Of a stretch of DNA of 64,000 nt, positions 51,535-59,758 are shown one piece after another. Each line of letters starts with the position of its first letter. The first letter of the stretch is position 1. Origin of the DNA: Pseudobdellovibrionaceae bacterium (GTDB lineage: Bacteria > Bdellovibrionota > Bdellovibrionia > Bdellovibrionales > JAGQZY01); the NCBI GenBank assembly GCA_020635085.1, contig JACKAL010000003.1, forward strand, positions 1-64,000. The letters run 5' to 3'. Made by a program: the position numbers and the translations under genes. Below the pieces are notes generated by a model that was not told the origin of the DNA, searched no databases, and saw only the letters and a program-made list of their open reading frames with translations.

Positions 51535-52554
51535 ATGTATCTATTAAGTCTACTTGTATGGATTTCATCCGTATGTTTTGGCCAATCTGTGAATTCACCT
51601 GAGTTGTATGCGCAATTCACTAAGGAGCTTGCATCCCCAAATGGTGTATCTGTAGAGGTACATGGTGCGGATCATAGTAATGGTTTGTATGTCATTGCCT
51701 ATCGACCGAAGGGATTTTTTGATTATGTGATTATTTCTTTACAGGCGGATTACACGTCGCCTAATTACTTAGATGTTAAAAAGCAATTGGCGACTCTTGG
51801 CCGCCACGATGTCATTCAGATTAAAGGTGCAGAAAATCCTTTGGTCAGCAGTCATCAGAGTCACGTACTTATTAGCAATTTAACAATCGTGAGTAAATTT
51901 ACTCCGCCGATGAAAGATGTCGGTGCATATACGCATTACACCAATGTACTTAAAGAAATCACCAATAAAACAGAATTGATTGTTAAAGTTCACGCCTCTT
52001 TGGTGGATGGACGCGTATTTATGGTGGAGTATGGTGATGCCAATATCCCAGTGGTAGTTCCAGACAATGCCTTAACAAAAGATTTATATCGTGGGGATAA
52101 AGTAAAAATTCATTTCAAAGTTCAAGACGCACCACCCGTGCCAGCACATTTAGTACTCGATAGTGGGGCGAAAGCGGTAGAAATGTTGGATCGCATTGTT
52201 GAGCAACATGGCCAACCGCAAGATCGTTGTGGAGAGCTTGTTATGTTCCCTCAAAGCTCACAGGTTCTCTTTAACGTTTTCGCGATTAAAATAGATATCG
52301 GCGACAATTTGTTTAGAACATATACATTGATTAATTTTGATGATCCTGATTTGTTTATGGCCTTCCGAGACAAAGCACAAGCAGCTTGGGATGCCCATCC
52401 AGAAACTGCTGTTGCCGGTCGCAATTATTATATTAATCCCAATATCACAGCATGTGCTAAAGGTTTAGGAAATATGATTGTGCCGACACAAGCAAATCCC
52501 CAAATCATTATCAATTCAGTAGACGATTTAACTTTTCAGTTTACTGCTAAATAA
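51535..52554 (+). CDS. Secreted protein of unknown function
   Basis: A 339-residue exported protein with a short signal peptide (residues 1-16, ending VCFGQ). The mature part is beta-rich with repeated Asp, Val and His segments (YVIAYRPKGFFDYVIISLQ, VFMVEYGDANIPVVVPD). It could hold OB-like or immunoglobulin-like domains. No catalytic motif is seen. GGAGG precedes ATG 51535. The queuosine-transporter gene follows six bases after the stop. Confidence 0.8.
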   Translation: MYLLSLLVWISSVCFGQSVNSPELYAQFTKELASPNGVSVEVHGADHSNGLYVIAYRPKGFFDYVIISLQADYTSPNYLDVKKQLATLGRHDVIQIKGAENPLVSSHQSHVLISNLTIVSKFTPPMKDVGAYTHYTNVLKEITNKTELIVKVHASLVDGRVFMVEYGDANIPVVVPDNALTKDLYRGDKVKIHFKVQDAPPVPAHLVLDSGAKAVEMLDRIVEQHGQPQDRCGELVMFPQSSQVLFNVFAIKIDIGDNLFRTYTLINFDDPDLFMAFRDKAQAAWDAHPETAVAGRNYYINPNITACAKGLGNMIVPTQANPQIIINSVDDLTFQFTAK

Positions 52555-52560
52555 ATATTC

Positions 52561-53292
52561 ATGAAATTAAATTCACGCCGCGATTTCGTTTATTTGTGTC
52601 TCGCGGCTTTCTTTGTTTCGAACGCAGTTCTTGCGGAACTTATCGGTGGAAAGCTTATTTTTATGCCTTTTGAGTTACCCTATTTGGGGCGTCCTGTCGC
52701 CTCAATTGGTGTGGTTCCCTGGCCTGTTGTGCTTGTGGCGACAGATATTATGAATGAGTATTTCGGTCGCGATGGTGTTAAGCGTATTACTTTGATTACT
52801 TCGGGAATTATTGCGTATTGTTTTTTGATTTTATATGTTGCTGTACAAATACCTGCAGCAGACTTTTCTCCGGTGCAGGACGAAGTTTTTCAGATCGTTT
52901 TTGGTCAGTCTTTATGGATCATTGTTGGTAGTCTCATTGCTTTTATGATTTCACAGCTTGTTGATGTGTCGGTTTTTTGGTTAGTGCGAGAAAAAACAGG
53001 AGGCAAATTACTGTGGTTACGCTCAACGGGATCTACAGTTGTTTCTCAATTTATCGATAGTATTGTGATCATCGGTATTGCATTTTTATTGCCCGGAAAA
53101 ATAACTCTGGATGCTTTTTGGAACGTATCGATTACGAATTATTCATATAAACTTTTAATAGCGATTGCTCTGACACCTGTTATTTACGTTGTTCATGGGA
53201 TGATTGATCGGTATTTAGGTAAAGAAGCAGATGCCATGATTTCGCGATCCGCTAAAACTTCTTTGGAAGAAGCCCTGAGCACTAAGGAATAA
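52561..53292 (+). CDS. Queuosine precursor transporter (YhhQ/DUF165 family)
   Basis: A 243-residue integral membrane protein with about six helices. Family hallmarks are SNAVLAELIGGK near the start, ATDIMNEYFGRDGVKR and STGSTVVSQFIDS in the middle. Known members import 7-deazaguanine precursors for tRNA queuosine modification. No other queuosine genes are in the window. The last 20 residues are a soluble tail. A terminator pair follows at 53295-53348. Confidence 0.92.
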   Translation: MKLNSRRDFVYLCLAAFFVSNAVLAELIGGKLIFMPFELPYLGRPVASIGVVPWPVVLVATDIMNEYFGRDGVKRITLITSGIIAYCFLILYVAVQIPAADFSPVQDEVFQIVFGQSLWIIVGSLIAFMISQLVDVSVFWLVREKTGGKLLWLRSTGSTVVSQFIDSIVIIGIAFLLPGKITLDAFWNVSITNYSYKLLIAIALTPVIYVVHGMIDRYLGKEADAMISRSAKTSLEEALSTKE

Positions 53293-53319
53293 AAAAGGCG
53301 ACACGGCAAGTGTCGCCTT
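53289..53319 (-). terminator. Rho-independent terminator on the minus strand
   Basis: A 10-bp perfect stem, AAGGCGACAC (53295-53304) with GTGTCGCCTT (53310-53319) and a five-base loop. The run of A at 53291-53296 gives a T run after the hairpin on the minus strand only. No annotated minus-strand gene ends here, which points to a leftward transcript from 53.46 kb. Confidence 0.8.
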
Positions 53320-53320
53320 A

Positions 53321-53348
53321 AGAGCAAATAAATTGCTCTGATTTTTTT
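53321..53348 (+). terminator. Rho-independent terminator after the queuosine-transporter gene
   Basis: A 7-bp stem AGAGCAA (53321-53327) with TTGCTCT (53333-53339), then GA and seven T residues on the plus strand. It would end the rightward transcript of the transporter gene. Confidence 0.7.
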
Positions 53349-53380
53349 AAAGAAACAATTCAACGTTGTTTCTTTGGTTA

Positions 53381-53431
53381 TTACTGAGCTCCTCCACTAT
53401 GGAGGAGCCAACAACTACTCAATTCTGTCAT
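53381..53431 (-). CDS. Candidate 16-residue small ORF
   Basis: ATG at 53431 follows GGGAGG by eight bases on the minus strand. The predicted peptide is MTELSSCWLLHSGGAQ, ending in two stop codons. An 8-bp hairpin overlaps its 3' half. No gene lies downstream in its direction, so it is not an obvious leader peptide. Translation is unproven. Confidence 0.4.
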   Translation of the reverse strand: MTELSSCWLLHSGGAQ

Positions 53432-53469
53432 AGGCACCACCTCCCTTCAGGCTTCAGAAAACCATCTAT

Positions 53470-53498
53470 AGAATAACGAAAAGAATATGTGGGGACAA
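53470..53498 (-). promoter_or_regulatory. Putative sigma-70-like promoter of the small transcript
   Basis: -35 TTGTCC (4 of 6 consensus matches) and -10 TATTCT (4 of 6) with a 17-base spacer, read on the minus strand. A start about seven bases downstream would give a transcript of roughly 175 bases to the terminator. Confidence 0.45.
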
Positions 53499-53600
53499 GA
53501 TAGTAGTGCTTGCGTTTTAGTTAAGATTTAAATTTTTTTAAAGTACGTTATGACTGCAGTGCGTGCGACTACACTATATAATATGTAAAAAAGAAAAAAA

Positions 53601-54062
53601 TTAGAAGGATGAGCAGTTGAACTGTTCGTAGGAAACAGCACCCTCACTGACAATTTCTACGCTAGCATGGTTATCTACAATGTTTAAGCTTTTTAATTGT
53701 AAACCAGAGTCAAACTCAATGTTTAAGGATATAGACAATGCTGTTTTATCTGTAGATTTAATTGAGCGTTGTTTATTGTCATTTGTAGTAAAAGAGATCA
53801 GCGTGGCGCCGCCAGGCATATCTGTGAAAGTAATCAGTGTGATGAGTCCACTGCCAGTACAGGTGCGTGTCATTTGTAGTGCCGCCTGATTGGTAGAAGC
53901 ATTGGGTAATTCTGATTGAAAATCAGGACTAACGTCTACGCGACTATCGCCATTGTCGATTTCGTAGGGATCTCCATTACCATGGAAGGTCTGTTTACCA
54001 CAATTTTGAAAAAGCGGTAAAAAGCATATTGCAGTAATGAGAATAAAAAATAATTTCTTCAT
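53601..54062 (-). CDS. Small predicted lipoprotein with FQNC-type lipobox
   Basis: A 153-residue exported protein. Residues 1-19 are a signal peptide and the lipidation Cys follows in LPLFQNC; Asn at -1 departs from the canonical lipobox. The mature part is probably beta-rich (LITLITFTDMPGGATLISFTTND) with a Cys pair. No family is recognised. The ATG at 54062 is chosen for the standard MKKLFF signal; ATG 54071 is possible. It is divergent from the TPR regulator. Confidence 0.78.
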   Translation of the reverse strand: MKKLFFILITAICFLPLFQNCGKQTFHGNGDPYEIDNGDSRVDVSPDFQSELPNASTNQAALQMTRTCTGSGLITLITFTDMPGGATLISFTTNDNKQRSIKSTDKTALSISLNIEFDSGLQLKSLNIVDNHASVEIVSEGAVSYEQFNCSSF

Positions 54063-54100
54063 AGCCCCCATGCATCTATTTTGCTCATATTCCGATAAAT

Positions 54101-55537
54101 ATGCAAATGAGTACAGAAAAGTATCTCAATTTGAGACAACACATTCTTTCCTTGGTTGATTCACTTCAGCTTGATAAAGCCACTAAGGCCTTAAAATCTT
54201 TAGCGACTGAGGATATTCCGCGTGAATTGCGACGTGATTTTGCCGTTCTTGCTCGACGCTCTCATTTATATAACATTGCGCTACGTATATTGCAGCCTAA
54301 TGTGTATGGTGTGGATAAACCATCTCAAGCAGATGTGTTTGAATACGCATCCTCGATACGTAAAATAGGTCTCATTCGTCAGTGTCGCATTTTGCTAGAT
54401 CGCGCCGGTGAAGGAAAAGAACAGGAACTCTATCGCGCCTACAGCGAGGTTCATGAGTGGAACTATAAAGATGCAAAAACGCACTTTGATCACTATTTGG
54501 CAACGTACAATCTTTCAGAGAGGGAAAGGATAGTTACTTTTCTTAATTTAGTCTCGTGCAATATTTTTTTAGGAAATTTCGAGATAGCTTCGCAACAACT
54601 CGGTGAGCTTTCAAAGATCAACGAACAAGAATATTTTCAGTTTTATTTAAATTATCGTGAATTGCTCGGTCAATTCTATCTGGCGCAAGGAGACACGCAA
54701 GCGGCGTCTGCCATTTTTAATGAATCATTAGATAAAACTACAGAGCAGAATTCCACAACGGTTTTATTTTTAAAAAAATGGTTAATTATTACCAAATGTG
54801 CTGAGGGTGAGTACTACAAAGAGGGTATTGATCGGCTTAAGAGAGAAATCCGTAAAGCGTGTCATTGGGAATCTTTACGAGATTTTGATTATCATTTGGC
54901 ACGCTACCAGCAAAATGTCGGAGGGTTAAGACAGGTTTATTTTAATACACCATTTGCTGGCTATCGCGAACGCATGGAAAGACAAACTGGGCTTAATCTA
55001 CATCAAGAACCCTACTTTATTGTTCAACGAGGAGAAGGGGATCAAACCGCAGAACCCTTTGATGCCGAGGCATTAAATCTAAAATTAGGTATGCTTCCAC
55101 ATCGCCTGCTATTATTATTGTTATCTGATTCTTATCATCCCTGGTCTATTCCACGCATATTTGATTATTTATTTGCCGAGGAAATTTATAACCCTAATAG
55201 TTCGCCAAAGAAAATATATGCACTTACCGCAGGACTTCAAAAAAGTTTAGAGGGAACTCCTCTGCGTTTAGAGTCCACTGTCTATGGTTATCGTTTAAGA
55301 TTAAACGAAAATGCAAAAGTAAAAATTTATTCAAATATGATTTTCAATTCGCGACAAGAAGTTCTTGTGGAAACTCTTCGCAAAACGCTTGGTCCATGCT
55401 CCTTTGCGATTAGTGAGCTTGAAAAGATCATTCCACTGTCAAAACATAAAATGTATCGTCTGATCCATGATATTGAGGAACAAAATCTTATAGAAAAAAT
55501 TCCCGGTTCCGCCCGCTATAAACTAAAGGCAGGGTAA
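54101..55537 (+). CDS. TPR-containing protein with winged-helix DNA-binding regions
   Basis: A 478-residue cytosolic protein. Residues 1-260 are helical repeats of TPR type (LRQHILSLVDSLQLDKATKAL, YFQFYLNYRELLGQFYLAQGD). Residues about 325-405 look like an OmpR/SARP-type winged helix: PHRLLLLLLSDSYHPWSIPRIFDYLF, SSPKKIYALTAGLQKSLE and YGYRLRLN. A second short winged-helix segment follows (ISELEKIIPLSKHKMYRLIHDIEEQ). I read it as a transcription regulator that senses through its TPR part. No membrane segment or receiver domain is seen. It is divergent from a lipoprotein gene that it might control. Confidence 0.72.
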   Translation: MQMSTEKYLNLRQHILSLVDSLQLDKATKALKSLATEDIPRELRRDFAVLARRSHLYNIALRILQPNVYGVDKPSQADVFEYASSIRKIGLIRQCRILLDRAGEGKEQELYRAYSEVHEWNYKDAKTHFDHYLATYNLSERERIVTFLNLVSCNIFLGNFEIASQQLGELSKINEQEYFQFYLNYRELLGQFYLAQGDTQAASAIFNESLDKTTEQNSTTVLFLKKWLIITKCAEGEYYKEGIDRLKREIRKACHWESLRDFDYHLARYQQNVGGLRQVYFNTPFAGYRERMERQTGLNLHQEPYFIVQRGEGDQTAEPFDAEALNLKLGMLPHRLLLLLLSDSYHPWSIPRIFDYLFAEEIYNPNSSPKKIYALTAGLQKSLEGTPLRLESTVYGYRLRLNENAKVKIYSNMIFNSRQEVLVETLRKTLGPCSFAISELEKIIPLSKHKMYRLIHDIEEQNLIEKIPGSARYKLKAG

Positions 55538-55722
55538 TTAACTCGCGCCGATTCACCCATTGCAAAAAAACGGGTTGATCTACAACGACTAGAGTCCATT
55601 TATAAATAGAGATGTGATGGCCTTTTAGTGACAATTTGTATCATTTTGAGACATTTTTTTTGCATTTATTTGGGTATCGAAAAGGGGGTGTGATTTGCGA
55701 AACTAAGTACACAGGGGGACTT

Positions 55723-56703
55723 ATGAAAGTATTAAAAATAAGTTTATTAAGTTTAGTAACAGTTTTTGCAACAGTGAATTGTAAAATAAAATTTAATGGG
55801 TCGGGTGATATAGTAGATATATATGACGATTCCAGTTTGTCTGATCGCATCGATTATGTATATCAGGCGGGCTATATGGTGGGGCCAACAGAAGACGATA
55901 ATATTTCGTTATCTCTTGTTCGTACGGGCCATAGCGTTCAAGGCAGTGCGGTAGGGGCTGCATGTCAGGCGACAGCCAAGGTGGATTTAGCAGAGTTTAG
56001 TAAATTAGATGCATTAATTAAAAATGCACAAACAACTCTTGGCCAAGGTATTTTGTTTGACGGGGGCACAGAGTATGTAGACCTCACTAGCGCCAATGAT
56101 GTGTCGCGCATTTTTTTAAAAAACGGTAGCGGGAGTTTTAAAAAGCCGGTGATGAACTCAGCAGATGCTGAGAATGTCCGTGCTCGCGTTGATGCCATTG
56201 CTGAGAGAATCTTAGCGGACTGCACGCATGGATCTTCTGATATTAAATCTGTTTGGTTACAGCAAAATCTTCTAAATCAAGTTGTTGTGGATCCACCACC
56301 TCCAACAAATTCCAATAAAAATACACCAGTAAAATTTGTGAATTATACAACTATTAATGATTTGCATGTCGATATAGGTCAGTCCTCAGTGCGTGTGCAT
56401 GGATATCGAGAAATTAGATCTGAGAAATCTGATTGCAAAACAAGTGTGGACACTCGCGTATCTAACCCCCAAGATTGGATCAATGCTATCAATATGATTA
56501 AGATTCAGTCTTCGGATGTCGTTTGCATGATTGCTCAACAGGATGGACCACAGATGTTAACCTTATATCATAATTCTGGAGCGAGTGAGTTAGGTTATTT
56601 TGGATGTCAATTCCAAGATCGGGTTATTGGCGGCGAGCAGTTTTTAAAACTTATGGATGATCTTCTTGCACGACAAGATCAACTTTGTTTAAGTGCTCAG
56701 TAA
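55723..56703 (+). CDS. Predicted lipoprotein of unknown function
   Basis: A 326-residue exported protein starting at ATG 55723 behind GGGGGA. The signal peptide is followed by Cys20 in FATVNC, again with Asn at -1. The mature part contains a proline-rich linker (VVDPPPPTN) between two domains and several Cys residues (KSDCKTS, DVVCMI, YFGCQF). Neither domain is recognised. A strong terminator follows 24 bases after the stop. Confidence 0.78.
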   Translation: MKVLKISLLSLVTVFATVNCKIKFNGSGDIVDIYDDSSLSDRIDYVYQAGYMVGPTEDDNISLSLVRTGHSVQGSAVGAACQATAKVDLAEFSKLDALIKNAQTTLGQGILFDGGTEYVDLTSANDVSRIFLKNGSGSFKKPVMNSADAENVRARVDAIAERILADCTHGSSDIKSVWLQQNLLNQVVVDPPPPTNSNKNTPVKFVNYTTINDLHVDIGQSSVRVHGYREIRSEKSDCKTSVDTRVSNPQDWINAINMIKIQSSDVVCMIAQQDGPQMLTLYHNSGASELGYFGCQFQDRVIGGEQFLKLMDDLLARQDQLCLSAQ

Positions 56704-56727
56704 GAAAAGGGTGAGTTGAGGGTGTGT

Positions 56728-56763
56728 AAGCTTGGTGACGGGGGGTCACCAAGCTTTTTTTAT
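56728..56763 (+). terminator. Strong rho-independent terminator
   Basis: A 12-bp perfect stem, AAGCTTGGTGAC (56728-56739) with GTCACCAAGCTT (56745-56756), loop GGGGG, then a T run. It ends the lipoprotein transcript. The T run overlaps the stop codon of the opposing PBP gene; on the minus strand no T run follows. Confidence 0.92.
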
Positions 56764-58010
56764 TGAGCAGCGAAATTGTGATTGTCAGAAAATGCTTTTT
56801 TGATCAGTGCCTGACTCAGATAAGATGTTTTTACCGTCCAATATTTTTTGTTCACAATCACAGCGCCGATGGCAATTTGTTTATTTTTACTGCTGGCATA
56901 ACCAACAAACCAATCCACTTGGCCGCGGGGTTCATCACCATTTAAGTGACCTGTTTTTCCACCTAAATCGAGAGTCTGAAATCGTTGATCGCGGAGTAAC
57001 GGCGAAAAGCTTTTACGGGAAGTTCCTACGCGTATAGTGGCCGACATGAGTTCTTTAATTTTTGCAGCGGATTCAGGACTCATCACTTGTGCAATTTCAA
57101 TACGTTGACCGTTATAGATGGGGCTACCAGTGACGTCACTTAATTGTGATACAATGTAGGGAGCAACCATTTGTCCACCATTAACAACTGCGGCAGCCAT
57201 CATTGCCCCTTGTACAGGGCTCATACGATTTTTGCGATTATAGCCCGAAGCGACTTCAGAAAGTTGGAAGTTTTTCTCGTTAGGAACAAGGGCTGTGCCC
57301 GGATCTACTGGGAAGTCGGCAGGAATTTGCTGATTAAACATAAATTTTTCGGCGTAATCAGAAAGATCATCTGGAGTTATGCTGTTAAGGCCAATCTTAC
57401 CAAAGGGCGTGTTCATGGATTTAGCGAAGGCTTCGCGCAAAGTGACCGTGCGTGTCCAGCGATTGATTTTATCGCGCATAACATTGGATTTGTATAAAGA
57501 CCAATTTCCACCATTGAACTGAATCTTGTGTTTAGGAGACAATCCATGCTTATCGATGGCGGCTGTGGCAGTGACAATTTTAAAAACAGAGGCTGCGGGG
57601 TAAGTGGCCTTTCTGAGTAAGTTTGTACCGCTGGCGCTCTTTTGAAAACTCGAATAAACGAGCACCTCACCAGAATGGGCATCCATCATAAATACTGCCG
57701 CATAATCAGGACGGTATTTTTTTAAAATACCGTCGGTATAATTTTGCAAATCTTCATCGATTGTGTAGGAGACGGAATACTTATCGAGTTGATCATTTTG
57801 TATTCCTAGTTGAATTTGATCAGGTAAAACCATTTCGCTCATGGGGAGAGCAAGAGCTTGCGAAAGTTTTGTACGGATATCGAGCTGAGTGGCAATTTTA
57901 CCTTGCTCTGTTTCTACTATTTGGGTCGCGAAATGAAAGACGCTTAAGAAAATCAAAAGCACGGTAATAGACCCAAGGACCAAGTAACGAGGAATAATTT
58001 TTAATCGCAT
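56760..58010 (-). CDS. Penicillin-binding transpeptidase-domain protein
   Basis: A 416-residue membrane-anchored DD-transpeptidase-like protein that would cross-link peptidoglycan or modify it. An N-terminal hydrophobic helix (about residues 9-29) anchors it. The catalytic motifs are intact: Ser141-VF-Lys144, Ser198-Met-Asn200 and Lys352-Thr-Gly. The region before residue 80 is short, so it lacks the large pedestal or transglycosylase domain of classical high-mass PBPs. The motif set resembles the transpeptidase part of class B PBPs. It stands alone, without division or elongation genes nearby. Confidence 0.9.
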   Translation of the reverse strand: MRLKIIPRYLVLGSITVLLIFLSVFHFATQIVETEQGKIATQLDIRTKLSQALALPMSEMVLPDQIQLGIQNDQLDKYSVSYTIDEDLQNYTDGILKKYRPDYAAVFMMDAHSGEVLVYSSFQKSASGTNLLRKATYPAASVFKIVTATAAIDKHGLSPKHKIQFNGGNWSLYKSNVMRDKINRWTRTVTLREAFAKSMNTPFGKIGLNSITPDDLSDYAEKFMFNQQIPADFPVDPGTALVPNEKNFQLSEVASGYNRKNRMSPVQGAMMAAAVVNGGQMVAPYIVSQLSDVTGSPIYNGQRIEIAQVMSPESAAKIKELMSATIRVGTSRKSFSPLLRDQRFQTLDLGGKTGHLNGDEPRGQVDWFVGYASSKNKQIAIGAVIVNKKYWTVKTSYLSQALIKKAFSDNHNFAAQ

Positions 58011-58129
58011 AGCTTTTATAGGATAAAAAAGAAATGCATCTGACTCAAGGCCAGTTTTTATTTACGACCACTTTTTGATTTGCGTGCAAAATGGATTGAT
58101 GTGAACAGTGCGAGCACTGCGAAGAGGCA

Positions 58130-58651
58130 TTAGGATTCTTTTTTCCAATTTTGTTCACCTAAATAGTCAGCTTTACCAATATCTACCCCTGAAAAACGCA
58201 AGATTCCATAAGCTGTTGTCACGTGAAAATAAAAATTAGGTAGAGCGTGTTGTACGAGATAATTGTGACCGTCTAGGTAGTGTCCCGGATACCACGGGTA
58301 AGTGACTTTTCGGCCTTCATAGCCTTCAAAGTCCGTAGGAGTAATTTTTTGCATAAAATGAATGGTGTCATCGATGCGGTTGAGAAGGTCGTGATAGCCT
58401 TTTGCTGGCTCTGCATATTGAGGGGCCTCGGTTCCAGTTAACCTTGCCACGCAAAAGCGGGCCACATCACATGCTATCTCTACTTGTTTGCCTAGTGCGA
58501 ACTGATCAGGAGCTAAACGAGTGTTGAGCAAAACCCCCATTTCGATGTTACGTTTTTCAGCATGGAGGTGAGCCTTTTGTAGCAGATGCTTTAAAGAGGT
58601 AAGGGTTAAAATAAATTGCGGTACAGTAATTTCGAAAACAGTAATTCTCAT
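58130..58651 (-). CDS. DUF1993 family protein (copy 2)
   Basis: A 173-residue paralogue of the protein at 18846. Shared marks are LNTRLAPDQFALGKQVEIACD and the C-terminal HALPNFYFHVTTAYGILRFSGVDIGKADYLGEQNW. AAGGAT lies before ATG 58651. The two copies differ widely in sequence, so the duplication is old or the genes have different origins. The function is unknown. Confidence 0.88.
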   Translation of the reverse strand: MRITVFEITVPQFILTLTSLKHLLQKAHLHAEKRNIEMGVLLNTRLAPDQFALGKQVEIACDVARFCVARLTGTEAPQYAEPAKGYHDLLNRIDDTIHFMQKITPTDFEGYEGRKVTYPWYPGHYLDGHNYLVQHALPNFYFHVTTAYGILRFSGVDIGKADYLGEQNWKKES

Positions 58652-59061
58652 AAGGTTATCCTTTAAGTACTATGGCGCATTCTAAATTTTATTTTGCACA
58701 CACTTCTCAGACGGGTTCTAAGTAAGAACACTCAGTTTACCGACTGATCCAGAGTTCCATGCTACGCTTTAAAAAGTGCAGCGACAATAAAAGATATGTC
58801 CTCCTCCTCCCAGCATTCGATGGTGGTAACGAACATAGGGTATGGATGTTTGCTGCAAAGTGAGTACATACTTTATTGCTTGACCAAATACTACCCAGCC
58901 TAAGGTCTTGTGTTGGCGAGTGTATTGAGTCATTCGTTTTTTGTTAAAATGATGAATAGATGAGCACAGGGTGTTTCTCAGTAGACGGAACCCAGAGGTT
59001 TCGTATAATGGCAAATAAACGCCAGGAAACAATTTAAGTGGCGTATGGATAAGGAGATATC
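58652..59061. other. 410-base intergenic region
   Basis: It separates the leftward DUF1993 gene from the rhodanese gene. A minus-strand frame of 87 codons (58769-59032) has no ribosome binding site or recognisable similarity. The rhodanese ribosome binding site AAGGAGA is at the right end. I see no structured repeat. Confidence 0.45.
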
Positions 59062-59433
59062 ATGAAGACTTTAGTTTTTGTTGCAATTACGGCGATGAGC
59101 TTTTCAACTTTTGCTGCACCTAACTGCGCAGAGGAAACCAGCTATCCAGAAATTACGAAAACAGATCTGCAAACGCAAATCAAAAATAAATCAGCGTATG
59201 TTATTGATGTGAACGGGACAAAATCATTTACTAAACGCCATATCGACACGGCAGTTAATTATGAGAATATCAAATCCGATTTTGCTAAATCCTTACCAAA
59301 AGATAAAACAGCCTTAGTGGTTGCCTATTGTGGCGGTCCATCATGCGTGGCATGGAAGCAGGCTGCTGAAGAGGCATGCCACCTAGGTTATACCAATGTG
59401 AAACATTTTAAAGATGGCATCAAAGGCTGGTAA
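59062..59433 (+). CDS. Periplasmic rhodanese-like protein
   Basis: A 123-residue single-domain rhodanese with a cleavable signal peptide (cut probably after STFA). The active-site loop is YCGGPSC: catalytic Cys90, with a second Cys95 at the end of the loop. Short periplasmic rhodaneses handle sulfane sulfur or act as redox proteins. AAGGAGA precedes ATG 59062. A strong terminator follows, so this is a single-gene transcript. Confidence 0.9.
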   Translation: MKTLVFVAITAMSFSTFAAPNCAEETSYPEITKTDLQTQIKNKSAYVIDVNGTKSFTKRHIDTAVNYENIKSDFAKSLPKDKTALVVAYCGGPSCVAWKQAAEEACHLGYTNVKHFKDGIKGW

Positions 59434-59758
59434 GTTTTTAAGATTAAAAATGTTGAAGGCGCACGTGCCATAAAAATGAAGTGGGGACATGGTCACAAAT
59501 GCCATGGCCCCATTTTTTTTGAGTGTGTTCATCTTGAGAGGTGAGCTCAGCACTTCCCCCCTCTCAGCTTATGAGTGCATAGGGAGAGAACAGATGGGTC
59601 GAGGGGACTGCGGTGATTTCGCAACATCAAAGATAAATATCTAAAATTACTAGCTATTATCGTGATACCTGAAGAGCAGTTTTTTTGGTTTTCGACTGGC
59701 CATTTTCGCTGTTGTACGTTACAACCTCTTTATTCAAAAAATAATTTGAGGAGGTAGT
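59434..59758. other. Intergenic region upstream of pckG
   Basis: It contains the rhodanese terminator (59482-59520) and then a 7-bp inverted repeat, TGAGAGG (59535-59541) with CCTCTCA (59560-59566), around the palindrome TGAGCTCA. The latter could be a regulatory site or a leader hairpin for pckG. No gene is seen. Confidence 0.45.
59482..59520 (+). terminator. Rho-independent terminator after the rhodanese gene
   Basis: TGGGGACATGG (59482-59492) pairs with CCATGGCCCCA (59502-59512) with one mismatch pair, followed by eight T residues. Confidence 0.88.

Larger units (their letters stand above)
53289..53463 (-). ncRNA. Candidate small RNA or mini-ORF transcript
   Basis: A leftward transcription unit is suggested by a promoter (-35 TTGTCC at 53493-53498 and -10 TATTCT at 53470-53475, 17-base spacer), a strong terminator at 53289-53319 and two further stems: GCTCCTCC/GGAGGAGC (53388-53408) and AAAGAAACAA/TTGTTTCTTT (53349-53375). 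It includes a 16-codon frame with an excellent ribosome binding site. A small RNA, a micropeptide gene or both are possible. Confidence 0.55.

Noticed and set aside
53321..53408. Multiple hairpins considered as a CRISPR-like array or attachment site
   Set aside because: The stems differ from one another in sequence and spacing, so there is no repeat unit.
58769..59032. Minus-strand open frame of 87 codons between DUF1993 copy 2 and the rhodanese gene
   Set aside because: No ribosome binding site or recognisable motif; it probably arises by chance in an intergenic stretch.
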